A stretch of 64,000 bases of DNA from Clostridiales bacterium FE2011 (GCA_017569305.1 CP069418.1:3286001-3350000); one strand, 5' to 3'; numbered from the stretch's first letter, positions 18,814 through 27,359 are shown. The notes: generated by a model not told the origin, from the sequence alone. Numbers and translations are program-made.

Positions 18814-19989
18814 ATGCACTGCGAACTAAAATTCCATGAGATCTATGGCCGGGACGCAGAAGGACTCTCTTTTTCTCCATACCGCATCTGTCCGATCGGT
18901 GCGCACAGTGATCATAATCTGGGGAAGATTACCGGTCTGGCTATTGATAAAGGAATTCATATTGCCTTTCGGCCGAAACAGAACGGGGTCATTGAAATGA
19001 CCTCGCTTCAGTTTCCTAAACGGGCTCAGTGGCATATCCGGGAAATCGGAGAGAAGACAGGAGACTGGGCGGATTATCTGCGGGGGGCTACCTGGGCGTT
19101 GGCGAAGGAGCATATGCTTTCTGTCGGGCTTTGCGGTGTGATTGAAGGCAGTCTTCCCATTGGCGGGTTGTCTTCTTCGGCGGCTGTGATTCTGGCTTTT
19201 CTGAATGCCCTGGCAAAAGTGAATATGATCCGACTTTCTCCTCAGGAACTAATTGATATTGCCTTTGACGCGGAAAAGAATTATGTAGGGGTTAATGTCG
19301 GTACTTTGGATCAGAGCTGCGAAGTATTATCCAAGGCAAATCATTTGCTGTATCTGGATTGTAAGGATAACCGTTATGAACTGATCCCGGAAGCGCCGAC
19401 AATGAAGCCGTATAGCATTGCAATCTTCTTTTCTGGCCTGGAGCATTCTCTGGCTGGTTCGAAGTATAATATGCGGGTGGATGAACTGAGGGCTGGAGTA
19501 TATGCCTTACAGGCATTCTCCGGATATGACTACGGTAAGTTCAACCAGGCAAATGCAAGGGATGTTTCTTTCTCTGTATATCAGGCATATAAAGATAAAC
19601 TGCCTGTACAGTGGGCAAAACGCTGCGAACACTGGTATACTGAATTCCAGAGAGTGGAAGCCGGAGGAGAAGCCTGGCGGAGGGGAGATTTGGAAGAATA
19701 TGGCCGGCTGAGCTTTGAGAGCGGCTGGTCTTCGATTCATAACTGGGAATCCGGAGCTCCGGAGCAGATACGGTTATATGAGATTATGCGGGAAACGGAC
19801 GGCATCTACGGCGGCCGTTTCTCCGGAGCGGGATTCAAGGGCTGCTGTATGGCACTGGTGAATCCGGATAAGGTCGATAATATCCGGGAAGAAGTGGAAC
19901 GGAAGTATCTGATTTCTTTTCCGGAAATGAAGGGGAAATACAGTTTTCATCTGTGTAAGAGTGCGGATGGGATTGGAGTCAGTTTATGA
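18814..19989 (+). CDS. GHMP-family sugar kinase (galactokinase-like)
   Basis: A 391-residue GHMP kinase. RICPIGAHSDHN near the N-terminus is the galactokinase-type sugar motif, GSLPIGGLSSSAAV (residues ~111-124) is the ATP-binding loop, and GRFSGAGFKGCCMAL the third GHMP motif. Length fits galactokinases. It should make a sugar 1-phosphate that the overlapping nucleotidyltransferase could activate. True substrate not determinable: galactose, a heptose or another hexose are possible. Start follows GTGGAGAGA. GC-richer than the cassette centre. Confidence 0.83.
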   Translation: MHCELKFHEIYGRDAEGLSFSPYRICPIGAHSDHNLGKITGLAIDKGIHIAFRPKQNGVIEMTSLQFPKRAQWHIREIGEKTGDWADYLRGATWALAKEHMLSVGLCGVIEGSLPIGGLSSSAAVILAFLNALAKVNMIRLSPQELIDIAFDAEKNYVGVNVGTLDQSCEVLSKANHLLYLDCKDNRYELIPEAPTMKPYSIAIFFSGLEHSLAGSKYNMRVDELRAGVYALQAFSGYDYGKFNQANARDVSFSVYQAYKDKLPVQWAKRCEHWYTEFQRVEAGGEAWRRGDLEEYGRLSFESGWSSIHNWESGAPEQIRLYEIMRETDGIYGGRFSGAGFKGCCMALVNPDKVDNIREEVERKYLISFPEMKGKYSFHLCKSADGIGVSL

Positions 19990-20720
19990 AGTGTGTGATC
20001 CTGGCGGCAGGATATGCAACAAGGTTATATCCGTTAACCGAGAACTTTCCGAAGCCTTTGCTGGAAGTGCAGGGGAAAACAATCCTGGACTGGCTGCTGG
20101 AAGATATCGACAGCGCAGGATGTGTGGATCAGTATATTGTCATCAGCAACCACAAGTTTGCCGAGCATTTTGAAAAATGGGCGAATGGACACAGGCTGCC
20201 GATTACAGTGCTGGATGATGGAACCGAAAGCAATGAAACCCGGCTGGGAGCAGTACGGGATATTCAGTTCGCTATTGAGAAGCTTAGCCTGGCAGATGAT
20301 CTGCTGGTGATCGCAGGAGATAACCTGCTGGATTTCTCCCTGGTAGATTATCTGGCGTATCAGAAAAAGAAGAATACAACCTGCATTATGCGTTATTATG
20401 AACCGGATGTGAATAAGCTGCGGAAAGCAGGCGTAGCGGTTGTGGATGAAGAGGACCGGATTCTCTCTATGGAAGAAAAGCCGGCAGAACCGAAGAGCAA
20501 CTGGTGTACACCGCCGTTTTATATCTATAAGGCAGAGGATGTACCGCTGGTAAAGAAGGGCATTGAAAGTGGTTGTGGTGTGGATGCACCGGGAAGCTTT
20601 ATTGCCTGGCTGGCAACGCAGACGGTGGTGCATGCATATGAGATGCCAGGGAAACGGTATGATATCGGGAATTTGGATAGTTATAAGAGGGTACAGGAAA
20701 CGTATAAGGGGATTGAATAA
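19986..20720 (+). CDS. Sugar-phosphate nucleotidyltransferase
   Basis: A 244-residue nucleotidyltransferase of the RmlA/GlmU N-terminal type: ILAAGYATRLYPLTENFPKPL is the NTP-binding signature (Tyr-Ala in place of Gly-x in GxGTRL), GDNL the metal motif and EEKPAEPKSN the sugar-binding part. Its start overlaps the kinase stop by ATGA, so kinase and nucleotidyltransferase are coupled and probably act in sequence: sugar to sugar-1-phosphate to NDP-sugar. Nucleotide and sugar are unknown. Confidence 0.87.
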   Translation: MKCVILAAGYATRLYPLTENFPKPLLEVQGKTILDWLLEDIDSAGCVDQYIVISNHKFAEHFEKWANGHRLPITVLDDGTESNETRLGAVRDIQFAIEKLSLADDLLVIAGDNLLDFSLVDYLAYQKKKNTTCIMRYYEPDVNKLRKAGVAVVDEEDRILSMEEKPAEPKSNWCTPPFYIYKAEDVPLVKKGIESGCGVDAPGSFIAWLATQTVVHAYEMPGKRYDIGNLDSYKRVQETYKGIE

Positions 20721-20889
20721 AATAGTAAGCATAGATAAAACAGACATTGGTTTCTTGCTTGAAGACTTTTGAGTTGTATAGTATATTTTTCATAATAAAA
20801 GGTCTTGATAATATAGTGTAAAAGAATTAACAACCATCCTATAAACAAAAAATGGACTATGAAATAAAATTAGGAGGAATAGAGAAGCA

Positions 20890-21366
20890 GTGAAATTGAC
20901 GAGCGATCCACAATCTATACTTGAACAGGATATAGAATCTGGTATGGCTAACGTCACAACGACAGGACAAATAAAAAGCGAAATGATGGAAGTTTACCAG
21001 AAGAACATGGTTATAGTTAACAAAAAGCTCGAGAGTGTTGCTATTGATTTGAGAGATATAAATAAGATAAAGACAATTTGCCATAGTGTTCAAAAAACAT
21101 GTTTTCCAGTTGCGGAAGTATGCTTGAGTGCCGCAGGCTTATTTGCAGGAGCATGTTTAAGCGCTATTGTATCTGGTATACCAATGGATTCGGGACTTAA
21201 GAGTGTGCTTTTTTATTCTATATCTCCAGGGATAACAATTGGATGTATTGTTGCGTTTTTTTTCACGCGCAGAAAAGAATATACATTAGCAAGCACATTG
21301 GCAACGCATATTCTTGAGTATTTACCTGATGATGGGTATGTTGAGAATAGAGGAGGTACAGATTAA
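20890..21366 (+). CDS. Small two-helix membrane protein paired with the downstream protease
   Basis: A 158-residue protein of unknown family. Residues 1-60 are polar and probably coiled; two hydrophobic segments (about 78-98 and 105-125) are joined by a short loop, followed by a short charged tail. The GTG start at 20890 follows AGGAGGAATAG. Its stop overlaps the protease start (TAATG), so the two are translationally coupled. The gene is AT-rich between GC-richer sugar genes, a sign of insertion. Function unknown. Confidence 0.7.
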   Translation: MKLTSDPQSILEQDIESGMANVTTTGQIKSEMMEVYQKNMVIVNKKLESVAIDLRDINKIKTICHSVQKTCFPVAEVCLSAAGLFAGACLSAIVSGIPMDSGLKSVLFYSISPGITIGCIVAFFFTRRKEYTLASTLATHILEYLPDDGYVENRGGTD

Positions 21367-22169
21367 TGAATCTTGATGATATTGGTACACAATTAATGTA
21401 TACGACTGCACCTCTATATGCCTTTCTTCCTAATGGCGCTATTTCAGCTGGAACAAGTTTTTTCTTTTCTGTAAGCGTATCAGAGAATGTTTCAATTCCA
21501 TTGTTGATAACAAACTATCATGTAGTAGAGGGTGCAGAACATGGATATGTTGAAATGCATATTGCACATAATGGAAATCCATCAAAAGAAACAGCTCAGA
21601 TAAGATTTGACAAATCTATTCTTCTTCCGAGTAAACTCGGAGATACAGATTTAGTTGCATTACCTCTGGCTGGTGCTATTGAAGATTTAAATAATAAAGG
21701 TAAAAGTATATACTTTAAAAGCATTTCATATGACATAATTCCCAATAAAGATATAATTGATGAATTGTCATCTATAGAAGAGATTACATTTATAGGATAT
21801 CCTAGCGCAATATATGACACAACAAATAAAATACCAATTATAAGACAAGGTATCACAGCAACTCCCATCTGGAATGATTTTAAAGGTGAAAAAACATTTT
21901 TGATTGATGCGGGAGTTTTTCCTGGATCAAGTGGAAGTCCTGTTTTTATCTATAATAGAGGAGCATATCCGACAAAAAATGGTATAGCTGTAGGGAACAG
22001 AATACTGTTTGTTGGTGTATTAACAAGAACGTTACAGCGTAACGAACATGACAGTAAAGATTACTTGGATCTTGGTGTAGTAATTAATAGTAGTTTATTT
22101 TTTGATGAATTAAATAAATACATAATAAGAATGACTGGTAAATCTATTGATAGACAGACTGTAAATTAA
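21366..22169 (+). CDS. Trypsin-like serine protease, cytoplasmic
   Basis: A 267-residue chymotrypsin-fold protease domain. The apparent catalytic triad is His52 (TNYHVVEG), Asp95 (GDTDLVAL) and Ser189 (PGSSGSPVF). There is no signal peptide and no PDZ domain, so it differs from HtrA/DegP and probably works inside the cell. It is coupled to the upstream two-helix membrane protein. Stand-alone intracellular trypsin-like proteases encoded in small mobile islands are known in anti-phage systems, but nothing here proves such a role. Confidence 0.82.
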   Translation: MNLDDIGTQLMYTTAPLYAFLPNGAISAGTSFFFSVSVSENVSIPLLITNYHVVEGAEHGYVEMHIAHNGNPSKETAQIRFDKSILLPSKLGDTDLVALPLAGAIEDLNNKGKSIYFKSISYDIIPNKDIIDELSSIEEITFIGYPSAIYDTTNKIPIIRQGITATPIWNDFKGEKTFLIDAGVFPGSSGSPVFIYNRGAYPTKNGIAVGNRILFVGVLTRTLQRNEHDSKDYLDLGVVINSSLFFDELNKYIIRMTGKSIDRQTVN

Positions 22170-22192
22170 TAACTTTATAAGGAATTAAAGAA

Positions 22193-23278
22193 GTGAAAAC
22201 GAAGATTGATCTGAACAACCAAACCATCCTGATTACCGGCGCAGCCGGTTTTATCGGTGCAGCTTTAACGCAGCGGATTCTGCGGGAATACCGTGGGTGT
22301 ACTGTGGTTGGCCTGGATAACATGAATGATTACTATGATCCGGCCTTGAAGGAATACCGCTGTCTGCAGAACAAGACGGCGCAGATGGATGGAAACTGCG
22401 AATATAAGTTTGTTCGAGGCAGTATTGCGGATAAGGGATTGGTGGATGATCTGTTCCGCAAATATGATTTTGATGTTGTAGTAAACCTGGCGGCCCAGGC
22501 AGGGGTACGGTACAGTATTGATCATCCGGATGTGTATATCGAGAGCAATATCATAGGATTCTATAATATCCTGGAAGCATGCCGTCATAGCTATGATAAT
22601 GGGAATTCAGGAGTACAGCACCTGGTTTATGCTTCTTCTTCCTCTGTGTATGGGGGCAATAAGAAAGTGCCTTTCAGCACGGATGATCCGGTGGATCATC
22701 CGGTGAGTCTGTATGCGGCAACCAAGAAGAGTAATGAGCTGCTGGCACACAGCTATTCAAAACTGTATAACATCCCCAGCACGGGACTTCGGTTCTTTAC
22801 GGTGTATGGTCCTGCCGGACGGCCGGATATGTTCTATTTCTCGGCAACCAACAGGCTGATCAAGGGACAGGATATCCAGATCTTCAATTACGGGAATTGT
22901 AAACGGGACTTCACGTATGTGGATGATATCGTTGAAGGAATCCTGCGGGTGATGCAGGGCGCTCCGGAGAAAAAGGTCGGGGAGGATGGACTGCCGGTAC
23001 CGCCTTATGCGCTGTATAACATCGGCGGAGGACAGCCGGAAAACCTGCTGGACTATATCCAGACGCTGCAGGAGGAACTGGTACGGGCGGGAGTGCTGCC
23101 TGAAGATTATGACTTTGACGCACATAAGAAGCTGGTGGCAATGCAGCCGGGCGATGTGCCGGTGACATATGCGGATTCAACGGGGTTAGAGAAGGATTAT
23201 GGGTTTACGCCGAAGATCGGGATCCGGGAAGGGTTAAGAAAGTTTGCAGAGTGGTATAAAGAATACTATATGCTGTAA
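22193..23278 (+). CDS. NAD-dependent nucleotide-sugar epimerase (UDP-glucuronate 4-epimerase-like)
   Basis: A 361-residue extended short-chain dehydrogenase: ITGAAGFIGAALT is the NAD-binding loop, YASSSSVYG carries the catalytic Ser/Thr region and YAATKKSNE the Tyr-x3-Lys pair. LDNMNDYYD and FTVYGPAGRPDM are typical of UDP-glucuronate 4-epimerases. It would supply UDP-galacturonate or a related sugar to the locus. GTG start at 22193 with a weak AAGGA site. It is GC-richer than the protease pair just before it and matches the sugar kinase genes, so it belongs to the conserved flank. Confidence 0.85.
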   Translation: MKTKIDLNNQTILITGAAGFIGAALTQRILREYRGCTVVGLDNMNDYYDPALKEYRCLQNKTAQMDGNCEYKFVRGSIADKGLVDDLFRKYDFDVVVNLAAQAGVRYSIDHPDVYIESNIIGFYNILEACRHSYDNGNSGVQHLVYASSSSVYGGNKKVPFSTDDPVDHPVSLYAATKKSNELLAHSYSKLYNIPSTGLRFFTVYGPAGRPDMFYFSATNRLIKGQDIQIFNYGNCKRDFTYVDDIVEGILRVMQGAPEKKVGEDGLPVPPYALYNIGGGQPENLLDYIQTLQEELVRAGVLPEDYDFDAHKKLVAMQPGDVPVTYADSTGLEKDYGFTPKIGIREGLRKFAEWYKEYYML

Positions 23279-23317
23279 AGCCCAAGGTAAGGAAATGAGC
23301 ACAGAATGGGGCATGAA

Positions 23318-23536
23318 TGTAACTGTTTTGAAAGTGCCGCTGCCAAAATTTGTACGTATAAACTGATGGAATAAGGTGTAACCTTATTTTTGAGGGACAG
23401 AAATTGCAGCGGAGATGTAACTGTTGGCGAAACATCGGTTGTTACAATGTTGCTGAAAACAACAAAAAAACCTTGTAACCGTTGATAAATAAGGCTTGAC
23501 AACAATAGTTACCTGCTATATTATTAGTATGTTACA
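23318..23536. promoter_or_regulatory. Dense cluster of TGTAAC/GTTACA sites upstream of the first RiPP locus
   Basis: The 319-base spacer has no gene. Within about 220 bases it holds TGTAAC at 23318, 23377, 23416 and 23474, GTTACA at 23441 and 23531, and GTTAC at 23508 inside the promoter spacer. The 11-mer ATGTAACTGTT occurs twice exactly (23317 and 23415). One six-base word on either strand is expected about 0.1 times in such a span, so this is a clear enrichment. Overlap with the promoter suggests operator sites for a repressor or activator. Confidence 0.6.
23496..23524 (+). promoter_or_regulatory. Strong sigma-A-type promoter of the radical SAM/RiPP operon
   Basis: TTGACA at 23496-23501 and TATTAT at 23519-23524 with a 17-base spacer; an overlapping TATATT preceded by TG is also present. 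The radical SAM gene begins about 70 bases downstream. A GTTAC half-site lies in the spacer. Confidence 0.75.
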
Positions 23537-23597
23537 TAATAGACATATAATATGCATTATGTAATGGACGAGAATGAAGAGGAGATGACGCCGGAAA

Positions 23598-24986
23598 GTG
23601 AAAACGATTAAAGAGGCAAGAAAAAACATCGCATTACTTTGGCACTCTCCAATACCTTTGGCAGAAGGCACCTATCGTCCGATGAAATTTCTGCTTCAAA
23701 CTCCAGTTAATGAAGGGCTGCTTCTCTACAACGTGGTTACGTCAGAAATGGTGTTAGCTGACGAGGTGGAGATGGATTTCTTTAAAGGTTCCGCAGTCAA
23801 GTACAGGCAGGACATGGATGAGCTGATTGCTCGGCATTATCTAGTGCCGGAGGGCTTCGATGAAAGCAAGTCCGTGCATCAACTTCGAGCGCTGCTTAAG
23901 AAGCTTAAACCGTCAAAACGCGTGCATGGTTTCACCATCCTGCCCACCACTGAATGTAACGCACGTTGCTTCTACTGTTTTGAAAGTGACCATCCGCGTT
24001 GCACAATGACGGAACAAGTAGCTGCGGATACGGTGGCTTACATTGCAGATATATGCAAGGGAGAACCAATCGATATTACCTGGTTTGGCGGAGAACCGCT
24101 CGTAGGTGCGAAACGTATTGCACAAATATGTGAAGGCCTGCGCAAGAGGGAAATCCAGTTCAAATCTTCGATTGTAAGCAACGCGTATTTGTTTGATGAA
24201 AAGCTTATTCAGGCAGCGAAGGATGATTGGCGTGTGCAGTTGGTGCAAATCACCCTGGATGGTACTGAAAAGGTGTACAATGAAACCAAAGCTTACGTTC
24301 AGCCCAAGGATAATCCTTATCAGCATGTATTGCAGAACATCGAAAAATTGCTGGATCATGGGATTGCGGTGAATATCCGATTAAACGTAACCCCAAAGAA
24401 TGCAGAGGATTTAAGCAAACTGATCGATGAACTGGATGCCCGATTCAGTGGAAAGAAAGGTTTTTCCGGTTACGCTCACGCAGTATACGAAGATGTTGGA
24501 TTTGATCCTCTTTCCTATGACAATGATATGCGGGAATGGGTCGATGCACAAATCAGCGTATTGGAAGCCAAACTTCGTGAAAAGAAGATGCTGAGCAGTA
24601 ATGTGAAAATGCCCAAACTGAGTACAGTTCACTGCATGTCGGACAATGACTCAACCCGAGTGATTTATCCGGACGGAACAATAGGGAAGTGCGAAAACAA
24701 ATCCTCGCGCGATGGCATCGGCGATATCTACCGGGACATTAGTGATAAAACTAACGAAGCGCAATATAAAGCAACGGTAGATATACCAGGATGCAATGAC
24801 TGTCCCTTGTTTCCAAGTTGTGTTAATCTGGAGATTTGTCCGGAAACCGGAAAATGCAGTAAGATTAAGCTGAAATGGAAATTTGATCAGTATATTCCCA
24901 TGATGAAAAACCAGTATCAGAAATATTTACTCAATATTTCAGAGAACTATTCTGAAGAAACCAGTCAACCCGAATGCGAATCATAA
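23598..24986 (+). CDS. Radical SAM/SPASM peptide maturase
   Basis: A 462-residue radical SAM enzyme. Residues ~1-105 form an extra N-terminal domain that may bind the precursor leader. The [4Fe-4S]-SAM motif is Cys120-x3-Cys124-x2-Cys127 (TECNARCFYC), then WFGGEPLVG. The C-terminal part has GKCENK, CNDCPLFPSC and further Cys, a SPASM domain for auxiliary clusters. Such enzymes cross-link Cys or other side chains in small peptides. The GTG start follows GGAGATGACGCCGGAAA. Two Cys-rich small peptides follow within 22 and 238 bases on the same strand, the typical order of a ranthipeptide/sactipeptide-like operon; the exact linkage is not predictable. Confidence 0.88.
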   Translation: MKTIKEARKNIALLWHSPIPLAEGTYRPMKFLLQTPVNEGLLLYNVVTSEMVLADEVEMDFFKGSAVKYRQDMDELIARHYLVPEGFDESKSVHQLRALLKKLKPSKRVHGFTILPTTECNARCFYCFESDHPRCTMTEQVAADTVAYIADICKGEPIDITWFGGEPLVGAKRIAQICEGLRKREIQFKSSIVSNAYLFDEKLIQAAKDDWRVQLVQITLDGTEKVYNETKAYVQPKDNPYQHVLQNIEKLLDHGIAVNIRLNVTPKNAEDLSKLIDELDARFSGKKGFSGYAHAVYEDVGFDPLSYDNDMREWVDAQISVLEAKLREKKMLSSNVKMPKLSTVHCMSDNDSTRVIYPDGTIGKCENKSSRDGIGDIYRDISDKTNEAQYKATVDIPGCNDCPLFPSCVNLEICPETGKCSKIKLKWKFDQYIPMMKNQYQKYLLNISENYSEETSQPECES

Positions 24987-25008
24987 TAGAGAAAAGGAGA
25001 AATGTAAA

Positions 25009-25203
25009 ATGAAAAGATTCGACACTCCCCACATGGCTTTGGTTCACCTGGTAAATGATGACATTATTTGCAGCAGTACTGATTGCGGTGCCAATTATTG
25101 TGATGGGTTCACATGCCCTCAGTGTCAGGATCATGAACACTGCGGAGTACAGACGCCATGTTCAGGATATAATTGCGGACATTACCTGTGCCGGGAATAT
25201 TAA
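25009..25203 (+). CDS. Cys-rich RiPP precursor peptide candidate A1
   Basis: A 64-residue peptide with nine Cys, at 21, 26, 31, 36, 39, 45, 51, 56 and 61. Most are spaced exactly five residues apart, giving CxxxY/D/T/N-like pentads (CGANY, CDGFT, CSGYN, CGHYL). The first 20 residues (MKRFDTPHMALVHLVNDDII) are free of Cys and look like a leader shared with the next peptide and with the peptide at 42024. Ribosome site AAAAGGAGAAATGTAAA. It lies directly after the radical SAM gene and is its likely substrate. It would usually be missed or called hypothetical. Confidence 0.78.
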   Translation: MKRFDTPHMALVHLVNDDIICSSTDCGANYCDGFTCPQCQDHEHCGVQTPCSGYNCGHYLCREY

Positions 25204-25223
25204 ATCAAAAGGAGAATAGAAAA

Positions 25224-25409
25224 ATGAAAAAATTTGAAATTCCCCAGATGAACGTCATGAAACTCGCTTCAGAAAATGTTTTTACCGACTCTCAGTGCAC
25301 GGTTGAGGCGTTGGGATGTGTAAGCTGCTACTGTGTGGCGGTTGAATGTAACGAAGCGTATATCCCCGAGAACCCCCCGGAAGATCCTAATTGTCCTACT
25401 CATTGGTAA
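25224..25409 (+). CDS. Cys-rich RiPP precursor peptide candidate A2
   Basis: A 61-residue peptide with Cys at 25, 32, 35, 37, 42 and 57 and a Pro/Glu-rich end (PPEDPNCPTHW). The leader MKKFEIPQMNVMKLASENVF matches that of A1 position by position in its key residues (K-F-x-x-P-x-M ... L ... [DE]). The ATG at 25224 follows AAAAGGAGAATAG and is preferred over an in-frame ATG at 25173 that lies inside A1. Probably a second substrate of the same maturase, with a different core. Confidence 0.75.
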   Translation: MKKFEIPQMNVMKLASENVFTDSQCTVEALGCVSCYCVAVECNEAYIPENPPEDPNCPTHW

Positions 25410-25651
25410 TTGAGAATAATAACAGAATCAGATCTGTTTGTTGAAAGTTTTTGGGAGCGAGTTATTTGAGTTTACGAAAATCTCATATAATTTTCCGAAA
25501 ACAACTACCATCCTTCCAGAAAGTACGTATAAACAGGTGAAAGGGCACGAAAACAATTAGCCGAACGGGTAACAGAATTTGGCTAGGCGCTCGTAAATGA
25601 AAGGTTGTCTTTTCAAACAAGGCCTGAAAGACGACAGAAAGGAGGAAAACT

Positions 25652-25873
25652 ATGGATCGGAAGATTATTGAAGATCCGATCGCGGAAAAGGTAGTAGGCG
25701 GTTCTATTGTTTTCAGTATGGATCATACTACCTGCGGACTTAACTGCAACAATCAGTGCAAAGTAAATGATTATGATGCATGTATCCAGTTCATTTCTGA
25801 AAATTACACAACCATGAAGGAAGCAGAAATGATGAGGCAGATGTGTTCATTGGGCTACATTACAAGACTGTAA
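25652..25873 (+). CDS. VVGG-type small peptide B1 (paralogue of B2)
   Basis: A 73-residue peptide. A short N-terminal part ends in a double glycine (KVVGG, residues 13-17), followed by SIVFS, DHTTCGLNCNNQCKV with Cys at 28, 32 and 36 in a C-x3-C-x3-C arrangement, Cys44, and a helical C-terminal half ending LGYITRL. Its ribosome site is AGAAAGGAGGAAAACT. It resembles double-glycine bacteriocin-like precursors, but the region after the GG is as conserved as the leader. The gap before it (25410-25651) has a possible -10 TATAAT at 25486-25491, so B1/B2 may be separately expressed. Confidence 0.75.
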   Translation: MDRKIIEDPIAEKVVGGSIVFSMDHTTCGLNCNNQCKVNDYDACIQFISENYTTMKEAEMMRQMCSLGYITRL

Positions 25874-25901
25874 AAAAAGAAGAAATGAGGAGAGCAAAAC
25901 A

Positions 25902-26123
25902 ATGGCACGGGAAAAGATCGATGATATGAGCGTTGAACAGGTAGTTGGTGGTTCCATCGTTTTCAGTCCGGATCATACCACTTGTGGGCTTAACTGCAAT
26001 AATCAGTGCAAAGTGCTTAATTACGATGCATGCATCAAGTTTATTGCGGACAACTACAAGGACCTCAAAGAATCAGAAATGATGAGAAAAATGGTAGCGT
26101 TGGGCTACATTGTGAAGCTGTAA
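25902..26123 (+). CDS. VVGG-type small peptide B2 (paralogue of B1)
   Basis: A 73-residue peptide colinear with B1 without gaps: VVGGSIVFSxDHTTCGLNCNNQCKV and ACIxFIxxNY...EMMRxMxxLGYI are shared. Cys at 28, 32, 36 and 44; the fifth Cys of B1 (position 65) is absent. Differences cluster in the N-terminal leader and the C-terminal helix, while the CGLNCNNQC core is invariant. It starts 28 bases after B1 with a GAGGAGAGC ribosome site, an evident tandem duplication. Either another RiPP substrate pair or a two-peptide bacteriocin-like product; not decidable here. Confidence 0.75.
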   Translation: MAREKIDDMSVEQVVGGSIVFSPDHTTCGLNCNNQCKVLNYDACIKFIADNYKDLKESEMMRKMVALGYIVKL

Positions 26124-26198
26124 GACAATTGGTAAGTATTTCAACAATCGGGTGGATAGTTTTATCTGCCCGATTATTTCAGTATAGGAGAGAAAACA

Positions 26199-26465
26199 AT
26201 GAAAAGTAAATATTCATTTGAGAAAATGGAATTGGATGGCGAAATCGTAGCGGTTCCCGTCGGAGAAGGCGCGGCAGAATTGCATGCTGTGCTTAATTTG
26301 AATGAGGAGGCCATGCGTATCCTGGAACTGCTGCAGGAGGAAACCACTGAAGAAGACATTGTTGCTCAACTATTGAAGGAGTATGAAGGCAAAAAGGAAG
26401 ATATTGCTCCTCTTGTCAGCGAGTATATCAGACAGCTTTCCCAGGAAGGATTACTGGAAGAATGA
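26199..26465 (+). CDS. PqqD-like peptide chaperone (RiPP recognition element)
   Basis: An 88-residue PqqD-family protein: IVAVPVGEGAAELHAVLNLNEEAMRILELL is replaced here by its key parts VPVGEGAAELHAVL and LNEEAMRILELL, then TTEEDIVAQLLKEY and a C-terminal helix ending LSQEGLLEE. PqqD homologues bind precursor leaders and deliver them to radical SAM enzymes. It lies between the peptide genes and the kinase. Ribosome site TAGGAGAGAAAAC. A second PqqD-like gene is at 41729 in the other RiPP locus. Confidence 0.82.
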   Translation: MKSKYSFEKMELDGEIVAVPVGEGAAELHAVLNLNEEAMRILELLQEETTEEDIVAQLLKEYEGKKEDIAPLVSEYIRQLSQEGLLEE

Positions 26466-26534
26466 CTGCCAGGCGGGAAGAATTGAGTTTTCGATCCTTT
26501 CCGCTTTATTTCATATACAGGGGAAATGTTGAAG

Positions 26535-27272
26535 ATGGATTTTATCATTCGTGTCGCTAACCGGTATATCCTGATACATAGCGTATACTCACGTGTATAT
26601 GAGCTATGTAAGCCATACCTGGCAGAAGGAAATGTTATTCCGGATATCGAGATCCGAATTACTGATGACCTGATCAACGAAGAGGCAGAACGGATTATAT
26701 CAACGAGCGTAAAAGTGACTGACATCAGAAACACAGAATGGATGTTGCTGCACAGAATGATTTCAGAAGCTCTGCTCGCTTACGATACCATGCTGATGCA
26801 CGGCGCTGTTATTGCTGTTGATAATAAGGCCTATATGTTTACCGCTAAAAGCGGAACTGGTAAAACCACACATATTCAAAGCTGGCTGACTAATAACGAC
26901 AGCGCTTATGTGGTAAATGGAGATAAGCCATATATTATTGTCCCTGAAACTGACGAATTTCCGATGGCCTGTGGTACACCTTGGGCAGGCAAGGAAAAGA
27001 TGCAAACCAATACAATTGTGCCGCTGAAAGCAATTGTTCTGATGGAAAGAGCAGACGAAAACCATATTGAGCGGGTTGGCTTAGCTCAGATATTACCTGA
27101 AATGCTTCAGCAGGTATACCAACCCGAAGACCGAGATAAAATGCGGCAAACACTAAACCTGATACAACGATTAAGTAAAAACGTGTCTTTTTGGCGGTTC
27201 CATTTCAATAACTTCAAGGATGACTGTTTTGCTGTCTCGTACAATGCTCTTGTAAATGGGAAAAAAGAATAA
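26535..27272 (+). CDS. HPr-kinase-like (HprK/PEPCK-fold) kinase of the RiPP locus
   Basis: A 245-residue kinase-like protein. MLMHGAVIAV (conserved His), the P-loop FTAKSGTGKTT (about residues 102-112), VVNGDKP and ACGTPWAGKE match the HprK C-terminal catalytic fold. It lacks the N-terminal half of true HPr kinases and sits in a peptide operon, so catabolite control is unlikely. Related kinases in lasso-peptide clusters phosphorylate the precursor's C-terminal Ser. By analogy it may modify a peptide here. I chose the ATG at 26535, nine bases after AGGGGAA; the ATG at 26526 touches that ribosome site. Paralogues at 32300 (decayed) and 40993. Confidence 0.8.
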   Translation: MDFIIRVANRYILIHSVYSRVYELCKPYLAEGNVIPDIEIRITDDLINEEAERIISTSVKVTDIRNTEWMLLHRMISEALLAYDTMLMHGAVIAVDNKAYMFTAKSGTGKTTHIQSWLTNNDSAYVVNGDKPYIIVPETDEFPMACGTPWAGKEKMQTNTIVPLKAIVLMERADENHIERVGLAQILPEMLQQVYQPEDRDKMRQTLNLIQRLSKNVSFWRFHFNNFKDDCFAVSYNALVNGKKE

Positions 27273-27359
27273 AGCAACAGAAAACAATAAAAGCCAGAAT
27301 ATATGAATTACCAGTTACAGTCTGCTACGAACGAATTACATTAGAAAGAATATAACAGA

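Noticed and set aside
26535..27272. True HPr kinase/phosphorylase of carbon catabolite repression
   Set aside because: Too short, lacks the N-terminal domain, occurs in three copies and sits in peptide operons without any sugar-phosphotransferase genes.
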